Shown one piece after another: positions 51,146 through 59,785 of a DNA stretch of 64,000 nucleotides. The stretch comes from Megasphaera sp. AM44-1BH (GTDB taxonomy: Bacteria > Bacillota > Negativicutes > Veillonellales > Megasphaeraceae). A program made the translations under genes and the position numbers. Within the stretch, counting starts at the first letter, position 1, and every line of letters begins with the position of its first letter. The stretch covers positions 372,001-436,000 of the forward strand of contig NZ_QSFA01000001.1 of NCBI RefSeq assembly GCF_003467125.1. The letters run 5' to 3'. Under the pieces are notes generated by a model, which was given only the letters and a program-made list of their open reading frames with translations, did not search any database and was not told the DNA's origin.

Positions 51146-52534
51146 CTACAAAATTCCCTGATTATCCAAAATCTCCCGCAGGCGCCATAAAGCCGTTTGT
51201 AATTCCTCTCTATCCCGGGGAGAGCCGACGGATAACCGTACGCCATGTTCCGGAGGCTGGGTCCCCACGGTAAAATGTTCTGCCCCAAGGACATGCACCC
51301 CCTTCTGCCGGGCCAGATTTTCAAACCGGCTGCCCGTAAGCGGTTCCGGCAATTCTAACCAGCGGCACAGGCTGCAGTCATCACCCCGGACCGTATATCC
51401 CTGCAAAACCGCATTAACGGTGCTATTGCGCATGGCAATTCTCCTGCGGCGAAGGGACATCAAATCCTGTACCCTATGGGATACGACAAGCCGGCTGGCC
51501 AGTTCCAGCAAGATTTCTGACTGGGACAGGTTCATCGCATACAACGTTTCTGCCAGAGAATCCCTGATGTGTTCCGGCACGACCAGATACGCCAGGCGCA
51601 GTGCCGGCAGTATCGTTTTGGATAAACTCAGGATATAGACAGTCTGCTCCGGCAGAAATTGCCGGACTGGCGGCAATGGCCGGGACAATAGAAAGCTCGT
51701 AATAGCATCTTCAATGACCAGAATCTGCGTTTTTTTAGCCACCCGGGCCAGCATGCGCCGTCCCTCGGTACTCATGATGTGGGTCGTAGGATTCTGAAAG
51801 TCCGGTGTAATGTAAATACCCTTGATGTGGTGATTCCGGATGGCATACCAGAGTCCTTCTTCACTCATTTCCCCACGTTCCTGCCCCACCGGCACGAGGC
51901 GGATTCCCAGCAATTTTGCTGCACTCTTCAGTCCCGGATAGACCAGAGGATCGACGCCAATGCGGTCTCCCGGCCGGAATAAACCGGCCAGAACCGCTGC
52001 AATGGCATTCTGTCCTCCGCTGGCCAGAAGAACATCGTCCCGTGCCGCTTCTATGCCTGCCTCTCGCAGTAGTGCCAGTGCCGCATCGCGATGCCAGTCC
52101 TCTCCGCCCATACTGTACTGGAAAAAATCAAACCTCCCTGGTTCATCCATCATCTGACGCAGGAGACAGGTGACTTCATCGTCAGCCAGTGTTTCCGGCA
52201 TCATAGATCCCATTTCAATCATTGGGTCTGTCTGGTCCGGCACAACAGACAGGCTGGTCCGGACATCGTAGGCAACAAAGGTGCCGCTTCCGGTAACACT
52301 GGTCAGCAGCCCTTTATCCGAACAGAGCCGGAAGGCACGGGATACGGTGCTGACATTGATATCAAGGAAATCGGCAAGTTCCCGCTGAAGAGGCAGCTTC
52401 GTCCCTGGAAGCAGAATGCCATTCATTACGTCATCGGCCAGCTGCCTGGCCAGTGCCAGATACAGCGGCCGGGAATTCCTGTCCAGTACGGGTTTCCACG
52501 ACATGGGATAATCGGCAAACGAATTGTACGGCAT
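51146..52534 (-). CDS. MocR/PdxR-type regulator (GntR helix plus aminotransferase domain)
   Basis: This 462-residue protein has an N-terminal GntR winged helix (residues about 15-85, LPLQRELADFLDINVSTVSRAFRLCSDKGLL) and a PLP-binding aminotransferase-like domain (100-455) with the lysine in SLSKTILPALRLAY. Such regulators respond to PLP or amino-acid derivatives. The start is the ATG at 52534 with AGGAG 8 bases upstream. It begins 4 bases after the frameshifted TetR gene ends and is probably co-transcribed with it. Confidence 0.9.
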   Translation of the reverse strand: MPYNSFADYPMSWKPVLDRNSRPLYLALARQLADDVMNGILLPGTKLPLQRELADFLDINVSTVSRAFRLCSDKGLLTSVTGSGTFVAYDVRTSLSVVPDQTDPMIEMGSMMPETLADDEVTCLLRQMMDEPGRFDFFQYSMGGEDWHRDAALALLREAGIEAARDDVLLASGGQNAIAAVLAGLFRPGDRIGVDPLVYPGLKSAAKLLGIRLVPVGQERGEMSEEGLWYAIRNHHIKGIYITPDFQNPTTHIMSTEGRRMLARVAKKTQILVIEDAITSFLLSRPLPPVRQFLPEQTVYILSLSKTILPALRLAYLVVPEHIRDSLAETLYAMNLSQSEILLELASRLVVSHRVQDLMSLRRRRIAMRNSTVNAVLQGYTVRGDDCSLCRWLELPEPLTGSRFENLARQKGVHVLGAEHFTVGTQPPEHGVRLSVGSPRDREELQTALWRLREILDNQGIL

Positions 52535-52538
52535 GTCC

Positions 52539-53152
52539 TCATCTCCTGTCTTTTCGTCTTTGTATGCCAGTTTCACCAGCCGTAACAAACTGCAGGAGCA
52601 GCATCTGCAGATGGAACCATGCATCGTCCCGTTTCCAGTGATAATGACGGTTCACGGCATAGGCGCCATACATTTCAAAAGTAAATACGGCTTCTGCTTC
52701 TTCCCGGCTCAGGCCATACTGTTGCATGAAGCCGGGAATCTTTTTCTTTTCCAGTTCATACATACGTTCCAAAATATACCCGGCCAAACTCTCATCTTCA
52801 AAGAGCGCCCTGTACTCCGGCGCATGGGCTGCCCGGTGACACGCCGGCAGCAGCTCATATCGCTCCCGCAAAGCCTGTTCATCTCCTGTACGCGCAATCC
52901 GGACCAGTTCATCCCGCCGTTTTTCATCCGTAAGCGGTGACTGCTGCTCCGCCACTTCCAGAGCATCGGCAATGGTTCATCCCGGTAGTGCAGGTAAAAC
53001 GTAGCCCGCGTCACATCTGCCCTGCGGCATAAGGCTGTCACCGTTACCTTTTCAAAAGAACACTCCTGAAGCATCGCGAGGAATGTCTCTCTGATGACCT
53101 GTCTGGTATACCGTGTCCGCCGGTCACTCTTATACGGCTTCTTCTCGTTCAT
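52539..53152 (-). pseudogene. TetR-family regulator gene, frameshifted
   Basis: The N-terminal part (from the ATG at 53152, GAGG 8 bases upstream) reads as a TetR helix-turn-helix ending RATFYLHYRDEP, about residue 58. The next codons in this frame are nonsense-like. The sequence resumes in a second frame as IADALEVAEQQSPLTDEKRRDELV and continues as a plausible helical ligand domain to 52539. A single base appears to be missing (or two extra) near 52975-52985. This is not a long homopolymer, so a real mutation is likely, but a sequencing error is possible. Confidence 0.75.
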
Positions 53153-53193
53153 CCCTGACACCTCTTTCTGTGCAATTTATACGAGTTTCTCTC

Positions 53194-53223
53194 ATTATAG
53201 GAAATCAAACTTGCCATCGTCAA
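53194..53223 (-). promoter_or_regulatory. Promoter of the frameshifted TetR gene
   Basis: On the minus strand TTGACG (53223-53218), an 18-base spacer and TATAAT (53199-53194). A nearby TGACA...TGTCA inverted pair (about 53268-53285) could be an operator. Confidence 0.6.
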
Positions 53224-53316
53224 CACAAAAAAGCGGGAAATCACTGGCATATCCTGCTACCACTTGACAAAAATACGAATCTGTCAGGAACCGTTCCATT
53301 CCGCGCCTTTTGTCTA

Positions 53317-53344
53317 TTGTGTTCTCCCCGATGCTGCGTATACT
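53317..53344 (+). promoter_or_regulatory. Promoter of the metallo-hydrolase gene
   Basis: TTGTGT (53317-53322), 16 bases and TATACT (53339-53344) lie about 50 bases before the start codon. Confidence 0.5.
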
Positions 53345-53395
53345 AAGCATATACGTGCAACAGTTCCCATCTCATGATATAGGAGGCTAACTGCT

Positions 53396-54190
53396 ATGAA
53401 CATCCAGCAAATCCGTAACGCCACTATGCGCATCACACTGGGAAATACAACATTTCTCACAGACCCCTGGCTCGCCGATAAAGGTGCTGCCGGGTCTTTC
53501 CGGGACTGGGGCGGCAATCAGCCCCTGACAGCTTCCCAGTCTGCCACTGCCATGCCCATGAAGCCACTGCCCTGCCCCAGGTCCGCCATTTTATCCCATG
53601 TCGATGCCTGCATCATCACCCATCTCCATCCGGACCATATTGATATGGACATGGCCCGTCATACGGTCGGAGCCCCACTCCCCAGGCATCTTCCCGTCTT
53701 TGTCCAGAACGAAGCCGATGCCGCAATCCTGACCCATTCTGGTTTCACCGATGTCCGCCCTCTGACCCCGGGTCCGGTCGCATTCTCGTCTGTCACGCTG
53801 CGCCGTACTCCCGGTCGCCATGGCACCGGTCAGCCCAGTGGCATTTCCAGTGGCGTCCTCTTTCAGGCTCCCGGAGAAAAAACACTCTATCTGACTGGCG
53901 ATACTATCTGGTACGATGGCACAGCCCAAGTTGTATCCACCTATCAGCCCGATGTCATCATCGCAAACACCGGAGCCGCCACACTGCAGCACTGCGGGCG
54001 CCTCATCATGGACACAGGCGATCTGCTGGCCATGCATCACGCCATCCCCAAAGCCCGGATTATCGCCACACACCTGGACAGTGTTCCCCACAATCTCTTT
54101 ACACGTCATATATTACAGGAACAGCTGGAACTGGCCGGACTATCCCACGCCATCAGTATTCCTGCAGATGGCGAAACACTGACATGTTAA
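53396..54190 (+). CDS. Metallo-beta-lactamase fold hydrolase, UlaG-like
   Basis: This 264-residue hydrolase has the metal motif THLHPDHID, a Gly-Asp region (LTGDTIWYDG) and a late histidine in ATHLDSVPHN. The N terminus QQIRNATMRITLGNTTFLTDPW is typical of the UlaG/lactonase-like branch. Substrate unknown. It is divergent from the TetR pseudogene, so it may have been the target of that regulator. GGAGG lies 9 bases before the start. Confidence 0.87.
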   Translation: MNIQQIRNATMRITLGNTTFLTDPWLADKGAAGSFRDWGGNQPLTASQSATAMPMKPLPCPRSAILSHVDACIITHLHPDHIDMDMARHTVGAPLPRHLPVFVQNEADAAILTHSGFTDVRPLTPGPVAFSSVTLRRTPGRHGTGQPSGISSGVLFQAPGEKTLYLTGDTIWYDGTAQVVSTYQPDVIIANTGAATLQHCGRLIMDTGDLLAMHHAIPKARIIATHLDSVPHNLFTRHILQEQLELAGLSHAISIPADGETLTC

Positions 54191-54279
54191 TCTAATCCGG
54201 GCCATAAAATTCCCTGTTTTTTTATGCTTCCTTTTGTGATATACTAAATCCCGTATCTCATGATAAAGGAAGGCCCGTT

Positions 54280-54654
54280 ATGAAAAACGATGAAAAGAAA
54301 AAGAATTTCAGTTACCATCTCCAACAGCTGCTCGCCGGACAGAACCGGACAAAGAAACAAATCTGTCAGGATCTGGGGATAAAGCCGGCCACACTGTCGG
54401 CCTGGCTCAAGGAAGAAAAATTTCCCCGCAAAGACCGGTTAGAAGATGTCGCTTCCTATTTCCACACCGATATAGAAGAACTGACAGGTCCGGTTGATAC
54501 GGACGACTCCACAGATGCACCATGCCTATCACCGGTACAGCCGCCGTACGAAGCAAAGCTGGTCGATACGATCCGTCTTCTTTTGGAAGTCTCTCCGGAA
54601 GAACTCTCCAGCATCGCTGACTACGCCGCTTTCATCCATCAGCGCAATCGATAA
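54280..54654 (+). CDS. Small XRE-type helix-turn-helix protein
   Basis: This 124-residue protein has a Cro/C1-type helix-turn-helix (residues about 10-66; KKQICQDLGIKPATLSAWLKEEKFPRKDRLEDVASYF). An acidic linker and a short helical C-terminal segment that may mediate dimerisation follow. No phage genes are near. Target unknown. GGAAGG lies 8 bases before the start. Confidence 0.82.
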   Translation: MKNDEKKKNFSYHLQQLLAGQNRTKKQICQDLGIKPATLSAWLKEEKFPRKDRLEDVASYFHTDIEELTGPVDTDDSTDAPCLSPVQPPYEAKLVDTIRLLLEVSPEELSSIADYAAFIHQRNR

Positions 54655-54662
54655 AGGTACGT

Positions 54663-54707
54663 AAAAAAAGATGGACCATGTCACTACGGCATGCGGCCAT
54701 CTTTTAC
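54663..54707. terminator. Bidirectional terminator, xre / phosphatase
   Basis: AAAAGATGG / CCATCTTTT outer stem and CATG / CATG inner stem separate convergent genes. Confidence 0.7.
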
Positions 54708-54715
54708 TGTCTCCA

Positions 54716-55615
54716 TTAATAGTTTTTTGTCAGAAATTCCCGGTTAACTTCATCGCGCTGTTCCGGCGTCATGGTAAGATAATTTTTGGCGATGGCACTG
54801 ACCCAGGCCCCGTACACGGGATTGGGAAAGACGATATATTTCGTCCCGAAGTCTTTTTTGTGCACATCGACAATCTGATTGCGCTCTGTCTGGCTCTTGC
54901 CACTTGTCCCGATGGGAAGGTCCCCGGCATTGTCTCCCATATACACGACGACATCATAATCGGCTGCAATGGCATCAAAGCGCAACTGTTTATTGCCACT
55001 TTTTTCCATGAGAAGGATATGTTTTTTATCTGCCTGTGGAAAATGCAGTGCTTTCAGATTGGCTTCTGTCGCCTCATAATTGACCGGCGCATACCGGTTT
55101 GACACGTAGAATATGGCCAGCCCTTTCTTATCTACCTGCTGGAGAAAATCAACGGCTCCCGGCATCGCACCTGACTTTCCTTCATGGACGACATCGCGCC
55201 ACCAGATGCTCTTATACTGGCCGTTGCCATCCGCCGCTGCCTTTGCCAGGGCCATTGTATTATCCGTTACCGTTTCATCGCAGTCCAGAACAATGGCCAG
55301 CGGTTTTCCTTTTCGTGCCGGGTCACTCAGTGCCTTATCCACTTCCATCATAGCCGTATTATACCCCTGATAGCAAAGTGCCCGGTACTCTGCAGCAGAC
55401 CGCATCCATAAGAGCGCCATCGTTTCCTCCTGCGCCAGCTGCTTCTGCGTCCGCCACGTATCAATGGCAGACATCCCGGATGTCACCGGCGCCGACTGAC
55501 GGACCGGAACCGCCTTTACCGGTGCCACTGCCGGATTATCCGCAGCCAGCACCGTACTGCCTGCCAGTACACAGAGCATCACTAAACTTACTAATTTCTT
55601 CTTTCCTTTCAGCAT
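54716..55615 (-). CDS. e(P4)-family acid phosphatase / 5'-nucleotidase (HAD IIIB), secreted
   Basis: This 299-residue class C acid phosphatase has a signal peptide (KKLVSLVMLCVLAGSTVLAA). I see no lipobox Cys, so it is secreted rather than lipid-anchored. HAD motif I is LDCDETVTDN, motif II is FYVSNR and the late acidic motif is YMGDNAGD. Family members release phosphate from nucleotides such as NMN at the outer surface, often for NAD or haem-linked uptake. The gene is preceded by a long structured leader with an attenuator. Confidence 0.88.
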   Translation of the reverse strand: MLKGKKKLVSLVMLCVLAGSTVLAADNPAVAPVKAVPVRQSAPVTSGMSAIDTWRTQKQLAQEETMALLWMRSAAEYRALCYQGYNTAMMEVDKALSDPARKGKPLAIVLDCDETVTDNTMALAKAAADGNGQYKSIWWRDVVHEGKSGAMPGAVDFLQQVDKKGLAIFYVSNRYAPVNYEATEANLKALHFPQADKKHILLMEKSGNKQLRFDAIAADYDVVVYMGDNAGDLPIGTSGKSQTERNQIVDVHKKDFGTKYIVFPNPVYGAWVSAIAKNYLTMTPEQRDEVNREFLTKNY

Positions 55616-55639
55616 GAGACATGCCCCCTAATGATAATT

Positions 55640-55818
55640 ATGGGCAAAAGAAAAAGCTTTCCAGCCCGGGCCAGAAAGCATACTGCAACGAAGTAAAACG
55701 GGCAGACTCCTGCCCTGTCACCGTCCCGGTCCTCTTCAGATCCAGGCAGTTGTGAAAAATATAACAAATGACACTACGAAAAGTATAACTCACCAAAGGT
55801 GATATTATCTTCTGCCCT
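55640..55818 (-). promoter_or_regulatory. Structured leader with attenuator upstream of the phosphatase
   Basis: In the 315-base gap 55616-55930 the minus strand holds a long leader. A helix AACTGC/GCAGT (55750-55746 with 55686-55682) encloses a GGGCAG/CTGCCC hairpin (55715-55700) and conserved-looking loops. A terminator GCTTTC-tg-GCC / GGC-tg-GAAAGC plus T-run (55679-55648) then follows, ending about 30 bases before the start codon. I cannot assign it to a known riboswitch. It could also be an independent small RNA. Confidence 0.5.
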
Positions 55819-55824
55819 GTGCGT

Positions 55825-55853
55825 ATAGTACCACAGGATGTCCGGGAAGGCAA
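55825..55853 (-). promoter_or_regulatory. Promoter of the phosphatase leader
   Basis: On the minus strand TTGCCT (55853-55848), 17 bases and TACTAT (55830-55825) give a transcript starting about 200 bases before the phosphatase gene. Confidence 0.6.
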
Positions 55854-55930
55854 GACATGGAGAGAATAAAATCAGGTTATACATACTGCCTGCCCCGGAT
55901 AATAGGACAGGCAGTATTGTATCTATATAG

Positions 55931-56638
55931 TTACTGTTCTATAGCACCGCCGATTTGGCGCAGGTGATCACGGAAGGTGTACGACGGGGTTACGCTGTGC
56001 TGGGCCAGGTATTCTTTGAATTTCAGCTGTTCTCTCAGGCTCTTTCCTTCTTTCAGGAGTTCTGCCTGCCGTTCTTCCGCCGCCTTGATGGCTTCCCCGG
56101 CTTCGATGATTGCCGCCAGGTCATCGGATGGCAAAAAGATGACACCGTCCCGGTCAGCTGCAACGATATCGTTTTTGCCGACAATCCAGTCTCCTACGCG
56201 GGCCCAGGCCAGCGCATCGGCGGCAGGCCGGCGGTCCAGTTTGACAGGCCCTGTCGGTATATGTCCCTGAGAGAAGAAAGGCAGTCCGATTTCATGGATC
56301 TGCCACGTATCCCGGTGCAGCCCCCAGATGACGATTCCGGCCAGGCCTGCAGCCTGTACTTCGCGGGCAACCAGGTCCCCGACGCAGGCATGATCCGTAC
56401 GGCCGCCGTTATCGATGACCAGTACGTCTCCCGGCTGCGCATCTTCCAAAGCTTCAAAAAAGATATCTACGCTTCCTGCATGACGGACAGGACAGACCCG
56501 GCCGGCACAATGCATATCCGCTTCCAGGGCCTGCAAAGTACTGGGTGCACAGCGTACGGGAATTCCCAGACGCATACAGGCATCGGCCAAAAGAGGTGTG
56601 CTTAATTGATACAATCGTTCTCGTTCTTCCTGTTCCAT
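55931..56638 (-). CDS. RraA-family protein
   Basis: This 235-residue protein has the RraA/4-hydroxy-4-methyl-2-oxoglutarate aldolase fold: GDVLVIDNGGRTDHACVGDLVAREVQAAGLAGIVIWGLHRDT carries the GD and RD pyruvate/metal-site residues. It is longer than RraA itself and has a helical C-terminal extension (about 185-235). It may be an oxaloacetate decarboxylase or aldolase of this family rather than an RNase E regulator. GGAG lies 9 bases before the start. Confidence 0.85.
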   Translation of the reverse strand: MEQEERERLYQLSTPLLADACMRLGIPVRCAPSTLQALEADMHCAGRVCPVRHAGSVDIFFEALEDAQPGDVLVIDNGGRTDHACVGDLVAREVQAAGLAGIVIWGLHRDTWQIHEIGLPFFSQGHIPTGPVKLDRRPAADALAWARVGDWIVGKNDIVAADRDGVIFLPSDDLAAIIEAGEAIKAAEERQAELLKEGKSLREQLKFKEYLAQHSVTPSYTFRDHLRQIGGAIEQ

Positions 56639-56681
56639 ATGAACCGCTCCTTCCTGAACGCATTATCCTGAATCACTCTTT

Positions 56682-57092
56682 TTATTTGGCGCTCATCATT
56701 TTGGCAGTCGCTTCGGCTGCAATAGTCCCGTCTTCCTTTGTAATTTTGCCAATGGTTTCATAGAGCCGTCCCCGGTGACTGACTACGTTGCCTTCGATTT
56801 TAATTTTTTCCCCGATCCGTACGGGGTGACGGAAACGGACTTCTATACGGGCCGTATACGCCGGTATCCCCGTTTTCTGATAAATGAAATCTCCCATCAC
56901 TTCATCAAGAAGGGTACTGATCAGCCCTCCATGCATGCGGTCATCATAACTTTCATGCTGTTTTTGCGGGATAAACCAGGCATAACAGCCGTTTTCCGTC
57001 AGATGCATTTCCAGATGCAGTCCATAGGGATTCTGTTTGCCGCAGACAAAACACCACGTATTCCGGTCCTCCACCGGTTTGACTGGTTCCAT
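56682..57092 (-). CDS. Hotdog-fold thioesterase, PaaI family
   Basis: This 136-residue protein has the hotdog domain: CFVCGKQNPYGLHLEM, the helix DDRMHGGLISTLLDEVMGDFIYQ with its catalytic-region acidic residue, and TARIEVRFRHPVRIGE. It is predicted to hydrolyse a small acyl-CoA. The start is the ATG at 57092; in-frame GTG codons at 57095 and 57101 are possible. It lies 43 bases upstream of the RraA gene and may be co-transcribed. Confidence 0.87.
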   Translation of the reverse strand: MEPVKPVEDRNTWCFVCGKQNPYGLHLEMHLTENGCYAWFIPQKQHESYDDRMHGGLISTLLDEVMGDFIYQKTGIPAYTARIEVRFRHPVRIGEKIKIEGNVVSHRGRLYETIGKITKEDGTIAAEATAKMMSAK

Positions 57093-57230
57093 CACTATCA
57101 CATCCTGTGTATATATTTAGATTACTTTATCATCCGGTTTATGATACAATATAATAGTACTTCTCATGACGTGCCCTGTCAAACAGTAATATGGCAGAGG
57201 CGGCATGTGACAGCAGGAGGCATGGTAATA

Positions 57231-58163
57231 GTGGAACATGACGCACCGATTCCTTTTAACTCCCCTTTTACAGGGATACTGCACCCGATTACGGAAGCAC
57301 CGGATGAAGCCTTTGCCCAAAAAATGACTGGTGACGGTTTCTTTGTGTACCCCGAAGATAATACGGTCTATGCCCCCTGTGACAGCGACGTAACATTTGT
57401 CTTCGATACTCATCATGCCATGGGACTGACGGCATCAGACGGGACGGAATACCTGCTTCATATCGGAATTGATACAGTCCGGCTGCAGGGAGAAGGATTT
57501 ACGGTCTTTGTCGAAGCAGGACAGCACGTCCAAAAAGGCGACCGGCTCCTGTCTTTCGACGAAAAGCTCATTCGTGAAAAGGCAACGTCCGATGCCTGTA
57601 TCTGCCTGTTTCCGGAACTGCCGGAAAATTGGGAGGTACGGCTCTGTGCCGGTCCCCATATCGTGGCAGGTGAAAAAGCGGTCCGCATCAGTCCTCCGTC
57701 ATCGCCAGCTCCGCAGTCTCATATTTTTTATGCGCCCTGTACGGGAACACTCCATCCTCTTGCGGAAGCCCCGGACCCGTTCTATTCCCATAAATCGACG
57801 GGAGATGGCTTTTTCATCTATCCGTCTGAACCAGTTCTGTACGCACCTTGTGACGGGTCTGTTTTTTTTATTTTTGAAGAAAAAAATGCCCTTGGCATGC
57901 ACACGGCATACGGATTGGAATATATGCTGCAGGCCGGCATCGGAACGGATACATTAAATGGAGAAGGATTTACTTTCTATGTCCAAGACGGCCAGCCCGT
58001 CCAAAAAGGCGACCGGCTCCTGTCCTTCGATGCCGCGTATATCAGGGCTCACGCCCGTTCTGATGCCTGTTTCTGCATCTTTACAGATCTGCCTGCTGAT
58101 ACAGAAATCCATTTGAAGCATCACGGTTTTATCCAGGCCGGTCAGGAAGCCGTCTGGTTTTAG
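57231..58163 (+). CDS. Tandem PTS EIIA-Glc domain protein, second domain without catalytic His
   Basis: This 310-residue cytosolic protein is made of two EIIA-Glc (Crr-like) domains, residues 1-155 and 165-310. Domain 1 keeps both active-site histidines: His62 (HHAMGL) and phospho-acceptor His77 (LLHIGIDTV). In domain 2 the aligned residues are Asn219 and Gln234 (MLQAGIGTD), so it cannot be phosphorylated. The domains share near-identical DNA, including 26 bases at 57528 and 57999, which points to a duplication. The start is GTG at 57231, 10 bases after AGGAGG; an ATG at 57222 is too close to that site. No EIIBC sugar permease is adjacent. Confidence 0.87.
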   Translation: MEHDAPIPFNSPFTGILHPITEAPDEAFAQKMTGDGFFVYPEDNTVYAPCDSDVTFVFDTHHAMGLTASDGTEYLLHIGIDTVRLQGEGFTVFVEAGQHVQKGDRLLSFDEKLIREKATSDACICLFPELPENWEVRLCAGPHIVAGEKAVRISPPSSPAPQSHIFYAPCTGTLHPLAEAPDPFYSHKSTGDGFFIYPSEPVLYAPCDGSVFFIFEEKNALGMHTAYGLEYMLQAGIGTDTLNGEGFTFYVQDGQPVQKGDRLLSFDAAYIRAHARSDACFCIFTDLPADTEIHLKHHGFIQAGQEAVWF

Positions 58164-58175
58164 AGGAGTAAATAT

Positions 58176-58565
58176 ATGATACGAAAATGGGACGTAGTCC
58201 TCATCGTCAGCCTGCTCATCTTATCCTGTATCCCTGCTGCCTTATTCTGGGCCAGCGGCCAGGCCGCCGCTGCCAATGGCACGCATGCTGTCATCTATGT
58301 AGATGGCAAAGAGTATAAAACAGTTCCTTTATCAGAACACCACGGAACAGATACACTGACTATCCGTACGGAACATGGATACAATACTATTCTGATCCGC
58401 GATGAAGAAATCGCCATTATTGATGCCGATTGTCCCGATCAGGTATGCGTCCATGAAGGATTTTTGAAAAACCCCGGCCAGACCAGCGTCTGTCTGCCCC
58501 ATAAAGTCATGGTGGAAGTCCAGGCCAATGATGCATCGGATCCCGATATCATCCGGGCCCGTTAG
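58176..58565 (+). CDS. NusG domain II (DUF1312) membrane-anchored protein
   Basis: This 129-residue protein has one N-terminal membrane helix (residues 6-28, VVLIVSLLILSCIPAALFW) and an extracytoplasmic NusG-II beta domain with the typical DADCPDQVCVHEGFLKNPGQTSVCLPHKVMVEV. Three cysteines lie in this part. The family usually accompanies Gx-type membrane proteins and FMN/thiol-linked envelope functions. It lies 12 bases after the EIIA gene. GAGGAG lies 8 bases before the start. Confidence 0.87.
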   Translation: MIRKWDVVLIVSLLILSCIPAALFWASGQAAAANGTHAVIYVDGKEYKTVPLSEHHGTDTLTIRTEHGYNTILIRDEEIAIIDADCPDQVCVHEGFLKNPGQTSVCLPHKVMVEVQANDASDPDIIRAR

Positions 58566-58576
58566 AGAGGTGTCTT

Positions 58577-59101
58577 ATGAATAAAACGTTCCACCTTATT
58601 ATATTGAGTCTTTTCGTCGCCCAGTCGCTCGTATTATATATCGTAGAAGGCATGCTGCCAGTCCCGTTCATCGCACCCGGTGCCAAATTGGGTCTGGCCA
58701 ATCTGATTACGGTCATCGCCTTATATGCTCTTCCCAGGAAACGAGATGTCGCCCTGATTCTCCTGCTTCGCATCATTCTTTCCACTGCTTTTGGCGGAGG
58801 AATCAATGCCTTTTTCTACAGTGTATCCGGGGCTGCCCTCAGTTTCGGGAGCATGCTCGTCTTCCAGAAATGTGGCAAATTCAGTCTCATTGGCGTATCG
58901 GCTGCCGGCGGCATTTTTCATAACTTCGGCCAGGTTCTCGTGGCCTGCTTCATTGTAGAGAATATAAAAATTCTGCTGTACATGCCCGTCCTTGCCGTTG
59001 CCGGGACCGGAACAGGCATTCTCATCGGCATCACCGCCATGGTAACGCTGAAGCATCTGCAGAAACTGCCTTTGTACAAGCGCATACAGGAAACATGCTG
59101 A
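58577..59101 (+). CDS. Gx transporter family membrane protein (HepT/Hpre_diP_synt_I family)
   Basis: This 174-residue membrane protein has about five helices and contains GAKLGLANLITVIALYALP, the GAKLGLANI-type motif of the family once called heptaprenyl diphosphate synthase component I. It is now thought to be an ECF-S-like membrane component of unknown substrate. It lies 11 bases after the NusG-II gene and ends the unit. GAGAGG lies 7 bases before the start. Confidence 0.85.
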   Translation: MNKTFHLIILSLFVAQSLVLYIVEGMLPVPFIAPGAKLGLANLITVIALYALPRKRDVALILLLRIILSTAFGGGINAFFYSVSGAALSFGSMLVFQKCGKFSLIGVSAAGGIFHNFGQVLVACFIVENIKILLYMPVLAVAGTGTGILIGITAMVTLKHLQKLPLYKRIQETC

Positions 59102-59107
59102 AAAGCT

Positions 59108-59158
59108 AAAAAGGGTATCACAGGAAGCAGTCAGCTTTCTGCGGTACCCTTTTCTTCT
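59108..59158. terminator. Bidirectional terminator, Gx gene / lipoprotein
   Basis: AAAAGGGTA / TACCCTTTT with inner CAG, AGC / GCT, CTG pairs and T-rich flanks, between convergent genes. Confidence 0.75.
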
Positions 59159-59164
59159 ATGCTA

Positions 59165-59767
59165 TTACTTCATTATCGTAATGGATTTCATAATATCGTC
59201 AATCGCCGGTGCATTCTTAGAATCGGCATCACAGGCGACGAGAATGACCCAGGTAGCATTTCCATGGGAGAATCCCATCAGTTGTGCCTTCATCCGTTTA
59301 TCCTCTACAGTAAACGTATAGGTCTGCTTCACGGCGTGTTCCCCGGAAACACTGGCCGCTTCTTGTTGGGCTGATATGTTTTCTGCATCGATGCTGCTTA
59401 AAATAGCCTGGGAAGCCCGTTCGATATTTTCACTGAGCGTATTCCCCAGGGCCTGCCCATTGGTCAGGTGCAAGTCGCTGTACATCTGTCCCGAATCAAT
59501 ACTGACCGTAAAGATTCCGATATGCAGCCCCTGGTTAATTTCTCCATAAAAACGCTGTCCCTTCAGGTATCGCTGTGTCAGTGGATCCAATGTGACGGGC
59601 AGGGGCAGTTCATGGGCATTACCGGGCAGGGCAATCGTAATCTGGGAATCGATGCCATCAATGCGTTTTTCAGTCAGGTTGACTGTATGACCGCATCCGG
59701 CCAGAAACAGTGCCATGATAAAAGCCGTACATAAGAACAACCAGGTTTTCTTCAATGGTAAAATCAT
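59165..59767 (-). CDS. Hypothetical lipoprotein
   Basis: This 200-residue protein has a lipoprotein signal peptide (LFLCTAFIMALFLAGC, Cys about residue 25). The mature part is beta-rich and has no recognised domain. I do not recognise the family. It lies 18 bases downstream of the AEC transporter gene and is probably co-transcribed. GAGGTG lies 7 bases before the start. Confidence 0.7.
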   Translation of the reverse strand: MILPLKKTWLFLCTAFIMALFLAGCGHTVNLTEKRIDGIDSQITIALPGNAHELPLPVTLDPLTQRYLKGQRFYGEINQGLHIGIFTVSIDSGQMYSDLHLTNGQALGNTLSENIERASQAILSSIDAENISAQQEAASVSGEHAVKQTYTFTVEDKRMKAQLMGFSHGNATWVILVACDADSKNAPAIDDIMKSITIMK

Positions 59768-59785
59768 AAGTCACCTCTTATAAAA

